A stretch of 64,000 bases of DNA from DATBDE01 sp036270095. Its GTDB lineage: Bacteria > Actinomycetota > Thermoleophilia > Solirubrobacterales > Solirubrobacteraceae. The stretch is from NCBI GenBank assembly GCA_036270095.1, contig DATBDE010000104.1, forward strand, positions 62,001 to 126,000. The letters are read 5' to 3'. Below are positions 9,902 through 19,218 of the stretch, piece by piece. Numbering within the stretch: position 1 is the stretch's first letter; the number at the start of each line of letters is the position of its first letter. Under the pieces are notes generated by a model, which saw nothing but the letters and a program-made list of their open reading frames with translations, did not search any database and had not been told where the DNA came from. Position numbers and translations under genes: made by a program.

Positions 9902-10492
9902 CTAGTTGGCTTGCGCGAGTCGGATCAGGTTCACCCCGGCGAGCGGGGCGCCGAGCTGTTGCATCGCGCCGCCCGCGACCAGCGCCCCGAGGTCGATCGC
10001 GAAGAAGCCCGCGTCCTCGAACAGCGAGATCACCTCGGCCTTCGCGTCGCGGTCGTCGCCCGAAAGGAAGATCACTCGTTGCCCCCCGCCCTCGTGCGGA
10101 TCTGAGCCGAGCACCGCCGCGCCCAGCGTATTGGCGGCCTTCACCACGCGCGCACCGCGAACGAGGCCGGCGACAACCTCGCTCGAGGTCTTCCCGTTGA
10201 GATCGTTCGGCGCGAAGTCGTTGGTCGCGTCGATGACGATCTGGCCGCTCCATTCGAGGCCCTCGAGCGCCTGCTGAACGCGGGGCCAAGGCACGCCGAT
10301 GACGACGATGCCGGCTGTCGCTGCCTCCTGCACCGTCGCTGCCGACACACCATCGCCGAGCGCCGAGACCACCGAGGCCAGGGATCCAGGGCCGCGGCTA
10401 TTGGCGATCGTGACCGAGCGGCCGGCCCGCAGCGCAGTCCGTGCCATCGCCTGGCCGATGCGGCCGGCGCCGATGATTCCAACGTCGTTCAT
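9902..10492 (-). CDS. NADP-binding oxidoreductase, F420:NADP reductase-like
   Basis: This is a 196-residue single-domain Rossmann protein. The N-terminus GIIGAGRIGQAMA is the dinucleotide site, followed by SVTIANSRGP (the Asn-Ser-Arg suggests NADP preference) and VVIGVPWP. The mid part IDATNDFAP and VKAANTLGAAVL matches the NpdG/ProC_2-like family of F420-dependent NADP reductases. The ribosome site AAAGGAA is 5 bases before the ATG. It lies 25 bases after the MBL gene on the same strand. It probably supplies or uses reduced cofactor for the neighbouring small-molecule pathway; true F420 use is not provable here. Confidence 0.82.
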   Translation of the reverse strand: MNDVGIIGAGRIGQAMARTALRAGRSVTIANSRGPGSLASVVSALGDGVSAATVQEAATAGIVVIGVPWPRVQQALEGLEWSGQIVIDATNDFAPNDLNGKTSSEVVAGLVRGARVVKAANTLGAAVLGSDPHEGGGQRVIFLSGDDRDAKAEVISLFEDAGFFAIDLGALVAGGAMQQLGAPLAGVNLIRLAQAN

Positions 10493-10517
10493 GAGGTTCC
10501 TTTCTCGAATTCGGAGT

Positions 10518-11516
10518 TCACGGGTGAACCTGCGACCCGTAGCCCAGGTCGAGGCGGATCGATTGCATGACGTAGAACGTGGTGCTGGCGGTGAAGACGT
10601 CGGCGGCCGCGAGAACGCCGGTGTACTTCTCGATGACCGGGGCCGCGGCGGCAGCCGTAATCGCGTCCAGATAGCTCCTGACCGCGACCCAGGTGTTCTC
10701 GCCGTACTTGACGAAATACGGCGTCGGATCGACGGTGTCCAGCGCCTTCCGTGCGCTGTCCGCGATGTCGGACATGTACTGCCGATGCGTCGCGACGTCG
10801 GCGCGGGTCCCGAGCCGGCCCATGTGGCCGCCGATGAAGTGCTTCCACGGATAGGTGAGCGCGGTATCGGCGGCCTCGATGTAGCCGGGCACGTTCTCGG
10901 TGAGGTTGCTCTGGCAGACCGGCGCCCAGCCCGGGTTGACGACGTCGACGAGCATGAGCGCGTCGTGGTCGGGGAGATGGATGAAGATGTTGTCCGGCGA
11001 GTGATTGGAGCCGTGCCAGGCCAGTTCGATGCGCTCGCCTCCGATGTCGAGCGTCCAGCGGTCTTGAAACGTCTCCTCGGGCGCGGGCCTCGCGGGGTCG
11101 TCGTCGCGGAGCAGCAGCTTCTGCGCCTCCTCGTGCCCGATGCGAGTGACGTTCCGGCCGAACAGCGAGGACGCGCCGGCGTGATCGGCGTGGTGATGCG
11201 AATAGATGAGATGCGTCACCTCGTTGCTGACGCCGTTGGAGGCGGCGATCTCATCCACGGCCCGCTGGATGTTGTGACCGATGGTGGGTGGCGCGTCGAG
11301 CAGAACGACGCCGTCCGAGGTGGTCAGGAACGCCGACTGGTAGGTGCCGTCGGTGACCCAGTAGAGGTTCTGCTCAACGCGGCCGACGTAGTACCCCTGC
11401 TCGTTGAGCGCGGGTCCGAGCGCCGCCCGAGGGACCGGCGCGTAACCGGGCAGGTCCTCAGCGCTGCTTGGGCTCGTGTTGGCCACCGCCTCAGTGATGT
11501 CGTCCGCCGCGCTCAT
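10518..11516 (-). CDS. MBL-fold metallo-hydrolase
   Basis: This is a 332-residue metallo-beta-lactamase-fold enzyme. The metal-binding motif is YSHHHADHAG (about residues 109-118). Further His/Asp ligands are plausible in GSNHSPDN and in the IGGHMGR segment. The N-terminus has no signal peptide. The gene starts 10 bases after the stop of the upstream exporter gene, so the two are probably co-transcribed. Length and motifs resemble a widespread group of MBL hydrolases of unknown substrate; lactonase or related activity is a guess. Confidence 0.85.
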   Translation of the reverse strand: MSAADDITEAVANTSPSSAEDLPGYAPVPRAALGPALNEQGYYVGRVEQNLYWVTDGTYQSAFLTTSDGVVLLDAPPTIGHNIQRAVDEIAASNGVSNEVTHLIYSHHHADHAGASSLFGRNVTRIGHEEAQKLLLRDDDPARPAPEETFQDRWTLDIGGERIELAWHGSNHSPDNIFIHLPDHDALMLVDVVNPGWAPVCQSNLTENVPGYIEAADTALTYPWKHFIGGHMGRLGTRADVATHRQYMSDIADSARKALDTVDPTPYFVKYGENTWVAVRSYLDAITAAAAAPVIEKYTGVLAAADVFTASTTFYVMQSIRLDLGYGSQVHP

Positions 11517-11526
11517 CGCGTTGCCG

Positions 11527-13002
11527 CTAAGCCTCTACCGGCGCTGACTTGGCCTGTGTGGCCTGGGCGTTCGACATCTCCACGTGCGCCTTGCTGTCCC
11601 GGGTCCGGATCAGGACCAGGGTGGCGACCACGCCAACGGCCGCGATCACTGCCCCGCCCAGGAAGGCGCTCCGGAATCCCTCCGTGAGCGCGTTGGGGAG
11701 CGTCGAGTGTCCGGTCGCCAGCACGTTGTCCGTGCGCGTCGTCGCGATCGTGGACAGCACCGCCAGCCCGAGCGCCGCGCCGATCTGGTTCGAGGTGTTG
11801 ATCAGGCCGCTCGCCAGACCCTGCTGGCGGTCCTCCACCCCGGAGACTGCCGCGATGGTCGACGTCACGAACCCGAATCCGAGCCCAATGGCCCCGAGGA
11901 CCGACGGGCCAAGAATGTCGGTGAGGAATCCGCCACCGACGGACACCTGGCTGAACCAGAGCAGGCCGAGGGAGACGAAGGCGAGGCCGCTCGCCAGGAT
12001 CGGCTTGAAGCCGAACCGGGTGACGAGTTGGCCGCCGAGGGCCGCCGCGATGATGATCGTCAGCGCCAGCGGCAGGTACGACAGGCCGGCGTGAATCGCG
12101 CTGTACCCGAGCACCTGCTGCATGTACAGGGAGAGGAAATAGAACATCGAGAACAGCGAGGCGCCAAGCAGCAGACCCGAGACGTTTGCCCCGGTCAGCG
12201 TCCTCCGGCGAAAGATCTTGAAGGGAACCAGCGGTGCCTTCGAGCGGAGCTCGATGACGACGAAGATTCCGATCAGGGCCACCGCCCCAGCCAGCAGGCT
12301 GATGATCTTGGTGGAGCCCCAACCGGAGCTGCTCGCATCCAGGAGCGCGTACGCCAGCAGGGAGAGACCGGCCGTGATGCTGACGGCTCCGGCCGCGTCG
12401 AAGTGGCGGGTGGCCGACTCAGAGCGGCTCTCCGGGATCAGACCCGGCGTGAGCGCCAGCGCGATCGCCGCCACTGGGACGTTCACCCACAGCACCCACT
12501 CCCAGCCCAGGCCGTCGGTCAGGATCCCGCCGAGCAGTACGCCGGCGGCGCCGGCGGAGCCGGCGACGGCGCCCCAGGCCCCGAGGGCCTTGTTGCGCTC
12601 GGCGCCGTCCTTGAACATCGAGGTGACGATGGACAGCGCTGACGGGGAGACGATCGCCGCGCCCAGTCCCTGAGCGGCGCGGGCCGCGATCAGCTCTCCC
12701 TGGGTGGCCGCGAAGCCCGCGGCGAGCGATGCGACCCCGACCACGATCAGGCCGGCCATGAAGACTCGCCGCCTGCCGAGAAGGTCGGCAGCCCGTCCGC
12801 CGAGCAGCAGGAAGCCGCCGAAAGCGATCACATAGGCGTTCACGACCCACGGAAGGTTGGCCTCCGAGAAGCCGAGGCCCTTGCCGATGCTCGGCAGGGC
12901 GACGTTGACGATCGACGCATCGAGAACCACGATGAACTGCGCGGCGCAGAGCAGGATCAATGCGGTCCAGCGCTTGTCTGGAGACTCCTGGGCTATGGTC
13001 AT
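11527..13002 (-). CDS. DHA2-family (EmrB/QacA) MFS exporter
   Basis: This is a 14-helix proton-driven multidrug exporter of 491 residues. The ATG at 13002 is preceded by GAGGAGG at suitable distance; longer in-frame sequence upstream lacks the fold. Family hallmarks are visible: VVLDASIVNVALPSIG in helix 1 (motif D1), GGRAADLLGRRRVF (motif A) and GWEWVLWVNVPV between helices 6 and 7. It heads a minus-strand run with MBL, NADP reductase and the small protein, and is divergent from a large LuxR regulator 135 bases away that is the obvious candidate controller. It likely exports a hydrophobic toxic compound. Confidence 0.93.
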   Translation of the reverse strand: MTIAQESPDKRWTALILLCAAQFIVVLDASIVNVALPSIGKGLGFSEANLPWVVNAYVIAFGGFLLLGGRAADLLGRRRVFMAGLIVVGVASLAAGFAATQGELIAARAAQGLGAAIVSPSALSIVTSMFKDGAERNKALGAWGAVAGSAGAAGVLLGGILTDGLGWEWVLWVNVPVAAIALALTPGLIPESRSESATRHFDAAGAVSITAGLSLLAYALLDASSSGWGSTKIISLLAGAVALIGIFVVIELRSKAPLVPFKIFRRRTLTGANVSGLLLGASLFSMFYFLSLYMQQVLGYSAIHAGLSYLPLALTIIIAAALGGQLVTRFGFKPILASGLAFVSLGLLWFSQVSVGGGFLTDILGPSVLGAIGLGFGFVTSTIAAVSGVEDRQQGLASGLINTSNQIGAALGLAVLSTIATTRTDNVLATGHSTLPNALTEGFRSAFLGGAVIAAVGVVATLVLIRTRDSKAHVEMSNAQATQAKSAPVEA

Positions 13003-13136
13003 CCCCCTGCCTCCTCTCGCGATCCGGGGGTTCTGCTCAACGCGGCCAAACGCCATCGTGGCGCCGCTGCCGCGCGTTCGAATCCTTGAACCCTTAGTCC
13101 GCGCCCCGAGCATTGTCTTAGTCATGCTTAGGCGGG

Positions 13137-15881
13137 ATGTCGCGACCGGTTCTCTCGTCCGGAGGGCGGCTGCTCGGTCGAGAACGCGAGCGCGAGGTGC
13201 TCGACCGGCTGCTGGACGGGGTGCGTGGCGGGCATGGGGCCGTGTTGGTGGTGCAGGGCGAAGCGGGCGTCGGTAAGACCGCCCTGCTCGGGTACTTGAC
13301 CGAGGCTGGGCACGGGTTTCGGATCTCCCGGACGTTCGGGGTCGAGGCGGAGATGGAGCTCCCGTTCGCGGCGGTGCAGCAGCTGTGTTCCCCGTTCTTC
13401 GAGCTCGTGGAGCGCCTCCCGCACCCCCAGCGCGACGCGCTCGGCGTTGCCTTCGGGCTGAGCACCGGGCCCACGCCGAATCCCTTCCTGGTCGGACTGG
13501 CGGTCCTCGGCCTGCTGGCCGAGGCCGCCGAGGAGCAGCCACTCGCATGTGTCGTCGATGACGCGCAGTGGCTCGACAGTGCCTCCGCGCGGGCCCTGGC
13601 CTTCGTGGGGCGCCGTCTCCTGGCGGAGAAGATCGCGCTCGTGTTCGCGACGCGAGAGCTGGGCGACGCGCTCGCCGGTTTGCCCGAGCTCCACGTCGAG
13701 CCCTTGGGTCGTCGTGATGCGCGGGCGCTGCTCGAATCGGTCTTGCCCGCTCCGCTCGACGAGCGCGTGCTCGAGCGGATCGTCGCCGAGACCCGCGGGA
13801 ACCCGCTCGCGCTGCTCGAGCTGCCGCGCGGGCTGAGCCCGACCCAGCTCGCGGGCGGGTTTGGTCTGCCCGCGGCGGTGCCCCTGTCCGCCAGCATCGA
13901 GGAGAGCTTCACGCGGAGGCTGGCCGGGCTTCCAGGTGACGCGCGACGCTTGTTGCTCGTGGCGGCAGCGGACCCGGTGGGCGACACGGCACTCGTTTGG
14001 CGGGCGGCGCAGCAGCTCGGAATCCCCGCGTCGGTCGCAGAAACCGTCGAAGCGGAAGGCCTGATGGAGCTGGGCGCCCGCGTCGTCTTCCGTCACCCGT
14101 TGGTGCGCTCGGCCGTCTACGGCGCCGCCGGGATGAAGGAGCGCCGCACCGTCCACGGAGCCCTGGCGGAGGCCACCGATCCGCTGATCGACCCCGACCG
14201 CCGCGCGTGGCACCGGGCGCTCGCGGCGTCCATGCCGGACGAGGACGTCGCCGCAGAGCTCGAGCGTTCCGCGGGACGGGCGCAGGCGCGCGGCGGACTG
14301 GCGGCTGTCGCTGCCTTCCTCGAGCGCGCCGCCGCGCTCACACCCGAGCCCACGCACCGCGCGCAGCGGCTGCTCGCGGCCGCTGGCGCGGAGCGCGATG
14401 CCGGCGATCTGGAGGCTGCACTTGGGCTGTTGGCAGCCGTCGAGGCCGATGTGCTCGACGAGCTCGGGCGCGCCCGGGTAGAGCTTCTGCGCGCCCGGAT
14501 CGCGTTGGAGCAACGGCGCGGCGACGAAGCCGGCCGCCTGTTTCTGAGCGCGGCAGGACGTCTCGAGCCGCTCGACCACGAGCTGGCACGCGAGACCTAC
14601 CTCGAGGCGCTCGCGGGCGCCATGTCCAGCGACCTTGAAATCGTCGGCGGCGCGCCGGCGGTCGCGGCCGTCGCCCGGGCGGCGCTGCCCGGCCGCGTTC
14701 GGCCACGGACGGTTGACGTGCTGCTCCACGCGTTCGCGATCCGGTTGACCGACGGATACGCGGCCGCGGCCCCGACATTCGCTCGGGCTCACGCGCTCCT
14801 GCTCGCGATGGAGGTCGGCGACGAAGATGTCGGCCGGCGGCTCTCGGTCTCCAGCATGAGAGACGGCAACATCGTTGCGCTCGAGCTGTGGGACGACGAG
14901 GCAGTGCATCTCCTCGCCGTCCGCCAAGTGCACGTCGCTCGCGACACGGGCGCACTCGTGCACCTGCAGTTCGCGCTCAGCTTCCTCGCGAGGAGCCACA
15001 TGCTCGCCGGCGAGCTGACGGCGGCCACGCTGATGATCGACGAAGCACGCTTGATCGCTGAGGCGACCGGAAATCCAGCGCTCGTGAACGCCCCGATGAT
15101 TCTCGCCGCTTGGCGCGGCGACGAGGCGCACGCGTCTGAGCTGATCGAAGCCACCTCGGAGGAGGCGGCCGCACGGCGCTGGACGTCCAACAACTACGCG
15201 AGATCCGTGCTCTACAACGGCCTCGGCCGCCATGACGCCGCGCGCGATGCAGCCTGGGAAGCGATGCAGCCGGATCCGATCGGATACGGACCGTATTTGG
15301 TGCCCGAGCTGGCCGAGGCGGCATCCAGGACCGCCGACCGAGCGCTGCTCGAGTCCGCGCTGGACTGGCTCTCGGAGCGCACCCGCGTGATCGGCTCTGG
15401 GTGGGCGAGTGGAATCGAAGCGCGTGTGCGCGCGCTGCTGAGCGAGGGCGAGGTCGCCGAGAGCCTGTACCGCGAGTCGCTCACGCACCTCGCCCGTACC
15501 CGCGTGCGGGTCGAGCTCGCCCGGACGCACCTTCTCTATGGGGAGTGGCTGCGCCGCGAACGTCGCCGCCTCGACGCCCGCAAGCATTTGCGCACCGCGC
15601 TGGAGGCGTTTACCGGCATGGGCGTCGAGGCGTTCGCACTCCGCGCCGAACGCGAGCTGCTGGCAACGGGTGAGCATGCCCGCAAACGGACCGTGGACAC
15701 GCGGGACCAGCTCACTCCGCAGGAGACGCAGATCGCTCGGCTGGCCGCGGAAGGCCAAACCAATCGAGAGATCGCCGCTCAGCTGTTCATCAGCCCGAGC
15801 ACCGTCGAGTACCACCTGCGCAAGGCGTTCCGGAAGCTCGACGTCAAGTCACGCACGCAGCTCGAAGACCGACTGTCGTAG
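13137..15881 (+). CDS. Large LuxR-family (LAL) ATP-binding regulator
   Basis: This is a 914-residue transcription factor. Walker A is EAGVGKTALL (about residues 43-52) and Walker B is ACVVDDAQWLD. A long helical TPR-like middle follows, with a C-terminal LuxR helix-turn-helix (LTPQETQIARLAAEGQTNRE, then STVEYHLRKAFRKL) in the last 65 residues. LAL regulators sense ligands or partner proteins through the ATPase/TPR part. A GGCGGG precedes the ATG closely. In the divergent region to the exporter, CTTAG occurs three times (near 13093, 13117 and 13127), a possible binding pattern. It probably controls the exporter operon and the isochorismatase-SDR-esterase genes that follow. Confidence 0.92.
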   Translation: MSRPVLSSGGRLLGREREREVLDRLLDGVRGGHGAVLVVQGEAGVGKTALLGYLTEAGHGFRISRTFGVEAEMELPFAAVQQLCSPFFELVERLPHPQRDALGVAFGLSTGPTPNPFLVGLAVLGLLAEAAEEQPLACVVDDAQWLDSASARALAFVGRRLLAEKIALVFATRELGDALAGLPELHVEPLGRRDARALLESVLPAPLDERVLERIVAETRGNPLALLELPRGLSPTQLAGGFGLPAAVPLSASIEESFTRRLAGLPGDARRLLLVAAADPVGDTALVWRAAQQLGIPASVAETVEAEGLMELGARVVFRHPLVRSAVYGAAGMKERRTVHGALAEATDPLIDPDRRAWHRALAASMPDEDVAAELERSAGRAQARGGLAAVAAFLERAAALTPEPTHRAQRLLAAAGAERDAGDLEAALGLLAAVEADVLDELGRARVELLRARIALEQRRGDEAGRLFLSAAGRLEPLDHELARETYLEALAGAMSSDLEIVGGAPAVAAVARAALPGRVRPRTVDVLLHAFAIRLTDGYAAAAPTFARAHALLLAMEVGDEDVGRRLSVSSMRDGNIVALELWDDEAVHLLAVRQVHVARDTGALVHLQFALSFLARSHMLAGELTAATLMIDEARLIAEATGNPALVNAPMILAAWRGDEAHASELIEATSEEAAARRWTSNNYARSVLYNGLGRHDAARDAAWEAMQPDPIGYGPYLVPELAEAASRTADRALLESALDWLSERTRVIGSGWASGIEARVRALLSEGEVAESLYRESLTHLARTRVRVELARTHLLYGEWLRRERRRLDARKHLRTALEAFTGMGVEAFALRAERELLATGEHARKRTVDTRDQLTPQETQIARLAAEGQTNREIAAQLFISPSTVEYHLRKAFRKLDVKSRTQLEDRLS

Positions 15882-16002
15882 TCCGGCGGCCGGCGCTCGC
15901 GTGGCAGAGGGAGCAATCATCGGAATCAGGTGATGACCAATCGCCTGACCGTCAGGGATCGTCGCGCCGGTCCGCCCCCAAAGCAAAGGAAGCCGACATC
16001 CG

Positions 16003-16641
16003 ATGACCAGCCAAGCGGTTCGCGACCCGCTCGCAGACCATCTCCTCACCCCGCAGAATTCCGCATTTCTCTTGATCGACTGGCAGCCCACCCAGATCTC
16101 GACGGTCCGGTCGATGAACCAAGACCTGCTGCTCAGAAACGCGGTCTCGACCGTGAGGACCGTGAAGGCCTACGGCGTGCCGGTCGTCCATTCGACCGTC
16201 AACGTTGCTTCCGGACAACAGCAGCCGACGGTGCCCGAGCTCGCGGAGCTGGTGCAGGACGACGAGTCGCTCGATCGCACGACGATGAACTCGTGGGAAG
16301 ACGTCCAGTTCGTCGATGCGGTTCGGGCGACCGGCCGGCGGAAGCTCATCCTCTGCGCCTTGTGGACCGAGATCTGCATGGCGTTCGTGGCCCTCGATGC
16401 CCTTCAGGAGGGATACGCGGTCTATCCCGTGGTCGACGCCATCGGAGGCACGTCGCTGGAGGCTCATCGCGCTGGGCTGGAGAGAACCGTCCGGGCCGGA
16501 GCGCAGCCGATCAGCTGGGTGTCCCTTGCCGGCGAGTTGCAGCGCGATTGGGCTCGTCTGGAAACCGTTCCGGCGCTCGTCGAGATCGTCCTGACGGACC
16601 GCCTGTTGAAGGAGTCCGCCGAGGTCGAGGCCCCGATCTGA
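16003..16641 (+). CDS. Isochorismatase-like cysteine hydrolase (YcaC type)
   Basis: This is a 212-residue alpha/beta hydrolase of the isochorismatase-like superfamily. The catalytic Asp lies in FLLIDWQPTQ and the Cys in CALWTEICMAFV. The MNSWEDVQFVDAVRATGRRK segment is characteristic of the YcaC subgroup, whose substrates are unknown. The catalytic Lys of the family is probably in GRRK. AAGGAAG lies about 10 bases before the ATG. It follows the LuxR gene by 121 bases on the same strand. Confidence 0.88.
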   Translation: MTSQAVRDPLADHLLTPQNSAFLLIDWQPTQISTVRSMNQDLLLRNAVSTVRTVKAYGVPVVHSTVNVASGQQQPTVPELAELVQDDESLDRTTMNSWEDVQFVDAVRATGRRKLILCALWTEICMAFVALDALQEGYAVYPVVDAIGGTSLEAHRAGLERTVRAGAQPISWVSLAGELQRDWARLETVPALVEIVLTDRLLKESAEVEAPI

Positions 16642-16669
16642 CCCTCGCCGTCGACCCTTCCCGACTTCG

Positions 16670-17407
16670 ATGAGCGCGATGCAAGGTAGGCAGCGAAGTG
16701 CCGTGGTGTTCGGAGCGCGCAATTTGGGTCGCGCGGTCATCGAGCTGCTGGTGAGCGACGGCTGGGCGGTGACGGGGGCGGCGCGGTCGCGGAGTACCCT
16801 GGACGGCGTCAGCGCGGCCGGCGCGCTCGCGCTGAAGGCCGACGTGACCGACCCCGCGAGCGTATACGGCCTGCTCGAGCAGGCGGCCGCTGCTCACGGT
16901 GGAGTCGAGCTCGTGCTCAACGCGGCCGCCGCCTACGGCGGCGAGCGCACCGGGCCCTTCGGCGGCGGCCCCATTGCCGAGGCCGACCTCGACGGCTTTG
17001 ACTCCTGGGCGGCTGCCCCGGCCCGCGCGGCCTTCTCGTTCCTGTCCGCCAGCGGACGCTTCGCGATCGCCCAGGGCCGGGCCGCGACGCTGGTGCAAGT
17101 CACCGGCGGCTCGGCCCGGCGCGCGCTGCCGGGCCGCGGTCTGTGGGCGGCAGGAGCGTTCGGCGTGCGAGCGATCACCAACGCAGCCACGCTCGAGCTG
17201 CGCCCCCACGGCATCCAGGTCGCGTTGCTCATCGTCGACGCGGGCATCCAGCCGCTCGACGGGTCTACACGTCCCGGTGTCCTGCCGGAAGCGCTGGCCG
17301 ACCCGCGCAGGATCGCCGATGCCGCCCTGTTCCTCGCCAACCAGGACGCGCGCTCCGCGACACACGAGCTCCAGCTCACGCCCCTCGCCGAGAATTGGAC
17401 GCCCTGA
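16670..17407 (+). CDS. Short-chain dehydrogenase-like protein lacking YxxxK
   Basis: This is a 245-residue Rossmann protein of SDR size. The cofactor loop is VVFGARNLGRAV, a degenerate TGxxxGxG. The LNAAAAYGG segment corresponds to the NNAG strand. Where a catalytic Tyr-x-x-x-Lys is expected, the sequence is GLWAAGAFGVRA, so Tyr is Trp and Lys is absent. The downstream helix ITNAATLELRPHGIQVALL is normal. It is therefore either a non-catalytic SDR relative or uses another mechanism. The gene follows the isochorismatase-like gene by 28 bases. Confidence 0.8.
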   Translation: MSAMQGRQRSAVVFGARNLGRAVIELLVSDGWAVTGAARSRSTLDGVSAAGALALKADVTDPASVYGLLEQAAAAHGGVELVLNAAAAYGGERTGPFGGGPIAEADLDGFDSWAAAPARAAFSFLSASGRFAIAQGRAATLVQVTGGSARRALPGRGLWAAGAFGVRAITNAATLELRPHGIQVALLIVDAGIQPLDGSTRPGVLPEALADPRRIADAALFLANQDARSATHELQLTPLAENWTP

Positions 17408-17600
17408 AGGGTGCTCGCGCTCGAAACACACGCCGCGCGAGGTCCGAGCGACCCGCGAATCACCAGGATCAGGTGACGCCCCCTCACCTGCCTGGCAGCA
17501 AAGCTGGTCGTGGCCGGGGCCCCCGGCAGAACATTTCGGTAGCGGATGGCGTGCGCGAGCCGGCCTAGCGCAAACCCACCCCAACGAAGGAGAGATCCCC

Positions 17601-18512
17601 GTGAGCACCGAGCAGCGAGAGAACCTCGACGCAATCCTGCGACAGTCAGCCTTCCCCGTCGACAGCGATGTCAACGAGCAACGGCGACTGCTCCGAGAGT
17701 TGCTCACGGCGCAGCCGCTGCCGGCCGACGTGACCGTGACCGCGGCCGCGCTGGGCGGCGTCCCGACCGCCGAGGTCACGGTCGATGGCATCGAACCTTG
17801 CAACGTTGTTCTCTACTTCCACGCCGGCGTATACGTGATGGGGGACGCCTTCCTCGCCGCTGACCTGGCCTCGCAGGTCGGCCGGCGGACGCACGCCAAG
17901 GTCATCTCCGTCGACTATCGGCTCGCCCCCGAGCACCCGTATCCGGCAGCGGTTGACGACGCTTTTGCGGCCTATGAAGCCCTCCTGCAAGACGGGACGG
18001 CCCCTTCGGACATCGCCTTCGCGGGAGAGTCCGCTGGCGGCGCGCTCGCCGTCGCCACCCTGGTCAACGCCCGAGATCACGGGCTGCCCCTGCCCGCCGC
18101 GACCTTCGTCATGTCACCGTATGCCGATCTCACCCTGGCCGGGACGACCATGGAAACCAGGCGCGAGGCCGACCCGCTGATGAGCCGGGAAGCCCTTCAA
18201 TCCCGAGTCACCGACTACACGCAGGGACAAGACGCCGCTCTTGGCCTGATCAGCCCGATATTCGCCGATCTGTCCGGCCTGCCGCCGCTGATCATCCAGG
18301 CCGGAAGTCATGAGGTTCTCCTCGACGACGCCGTCCGGCTCGCGCGACAAGCCGCCACCGGCGACGTCGAGGTCACGCTCGACATCACCCCTGGGGTGCC
18401 GCACGTCTTCCAGGCCTACTACCCGATCCTTGACGAAGCCGCCGCCGCGCTGGACAGAGCCGGACAGCTCCTGTCGGCGCATCTCGCCGGCGCAGAACGC
18501 GTCATCGCATAG
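17601..18512 (+). CDS. HSL-family alpha/beta hydrolase (esterase)
   Basis: This is a 303-residue esterase of the hormone-sensitive-lipase group. The GTG at 17601 has GGAGAG 7 bases upstream. The oxyanion motif appears as FHAGVYVMG (usual HGGG), followed by SVDYRLAPEHPYPA. The nucleophile is GESAGG, the acid is probably in HEVLLDDAV and the His is in GVPHVFQ. It is cytoplasmic with no signal peptide. Together with the SDR-like and isochorismatase-like genes it may act on a small ester or lactone. The HGG to HAG change is unusual but retains a workable backbone. Confidence 0.9.
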   Translation: MSTEQRENLDAILRQSAFPVDSDVNEQRRLLRELLTAQPLPADVTVTAAALGGVPTAEVTVDGIEPCNVVLYFHAGVYVMGDAFLAADLASQVGRRTHAKVISVDYRLAPEHPYPAAVDDAFAAYEALLQDGTAPSDIAFAGESAGGALAVATLVNARDHGLPLPAATFVMSPYADLTLAGTTMETRREADPLMSREALQSRVTDYTQGQDAALGLISPIFADLSGLPPLIIQAGSHEVLLDDAVRLARQAATGDVEVTLDITPGVPHVFQAYYPILDEAAAALDRAGQLLSAHLAGAERVIA

Positions 18513-18625
18513 GGAGGGACGAGGCTCACCTCAGCAGGAAGCCCGCCATGGGCGTCCCGATTAGCCTTGCGGGGTCTAGCCGGCACGTGGGCCATGGCGC
18601 GAGATCGCGCCGAGGAGGGTGTCTG

Positions 18626-19063
18626 ATGCGTCGTCTCAAGTGCTTGATGGTCATCGGTGCGCTGACCGTCGCGGCGAGCGCGGTCGCGGCTGGACCCGCG
18701 GCGGCAGCCAAGGGCGGCAACAACGACTCCGTGAAGCAATGCCAGAAGGGCGGATGGAAGACGCTCGTCTCGCAGACGGGCGAGCCGTTCAAGAACCAGG
18801 GCGACTGTGTCAACGACGGGGCCCACGGACTTGGCGCCGTCCCGCCCTCCGCGGGTGCGACCGCGTGCGCCAAGCTCACCGGCAGCTCGTTCACCCCCCT
18901 CCAGGACGACACCCTGTGGCAGTGCCAATACCCGACGCCCCCGAACCCCAGTGTGTCGATGTTGGCGCTGCAGGACGCGTGCGCCAGCGACAGCCTGCGC
19001 CCGGGCAGCAAGGTTGGCTTTGCGGAGCGCGACGGCCAGACAACCGCCACTTGCCTGATTTAG
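18626..19063 (+). CDS. Small secreted Cys-rich protein
   Basis: This is a 145-residue exported protein. The ATG at 18626 is preceded by GAGGAGGG. The signal peptide is MRRLKCLMVIGALTVAASAV, cut near PAAAA. The mature part starts with a short module CQKGGWKTL...FKNQGDCVNDG, seen in many secreted actinobacterial proteins, then a Cys-containing C-terminal part. Function is unknown. It is the last intact gene before the first tRNA relic. Confidence 0.75.
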   Translation: MRRLKCLMVIGALTVAASAVAAGPAAAAKGGNNDSVKQCQKGGWKTLVSQTGEPFKNQGDCVNDGAHGLGAVPPSAGATACAKLTGSSFTPLQDDTLWQCQYPTPPNPSVSMLALQDACASDSLRPGSKVGFAERDGQTTATCLI

Positions 19064-19100
19064 CGACACAAGAGGCGCCGCTGTGCGGGGCCGTTTCGTA

Positions 19101-19140
19101 TAGCAGGGGCGGGATTCGAACCCGCGACCTCCGGATTATG
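19101..19140 (-). repeat. Degenerate tRNA-fMet 3' half (candidate att relic)
   Basis: These 40 bases match the 3' part of the intact initiator tRNA gene (35374-35413) with two substitutions: the discriminator end, acceptor strand, T-arm, variable loop and anticodon 3' side as far as the CAT anticodon. Beyond 19140 similarity stops. A degenerate version of the tRNA terminator hairpin lies on its left at 19073-19095. No 5' half exists, so it cannot encode a tRNA. Confidence 0.75.
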
Positions 19141-19218
19141 GCCTGGGTGGCTGTGCGTCGCAGCGAGAATTCTCCGGCGCGCGCCAGCGCGTGCGCGCCC
19201 CGCTCGGCAAGCCGCTGG

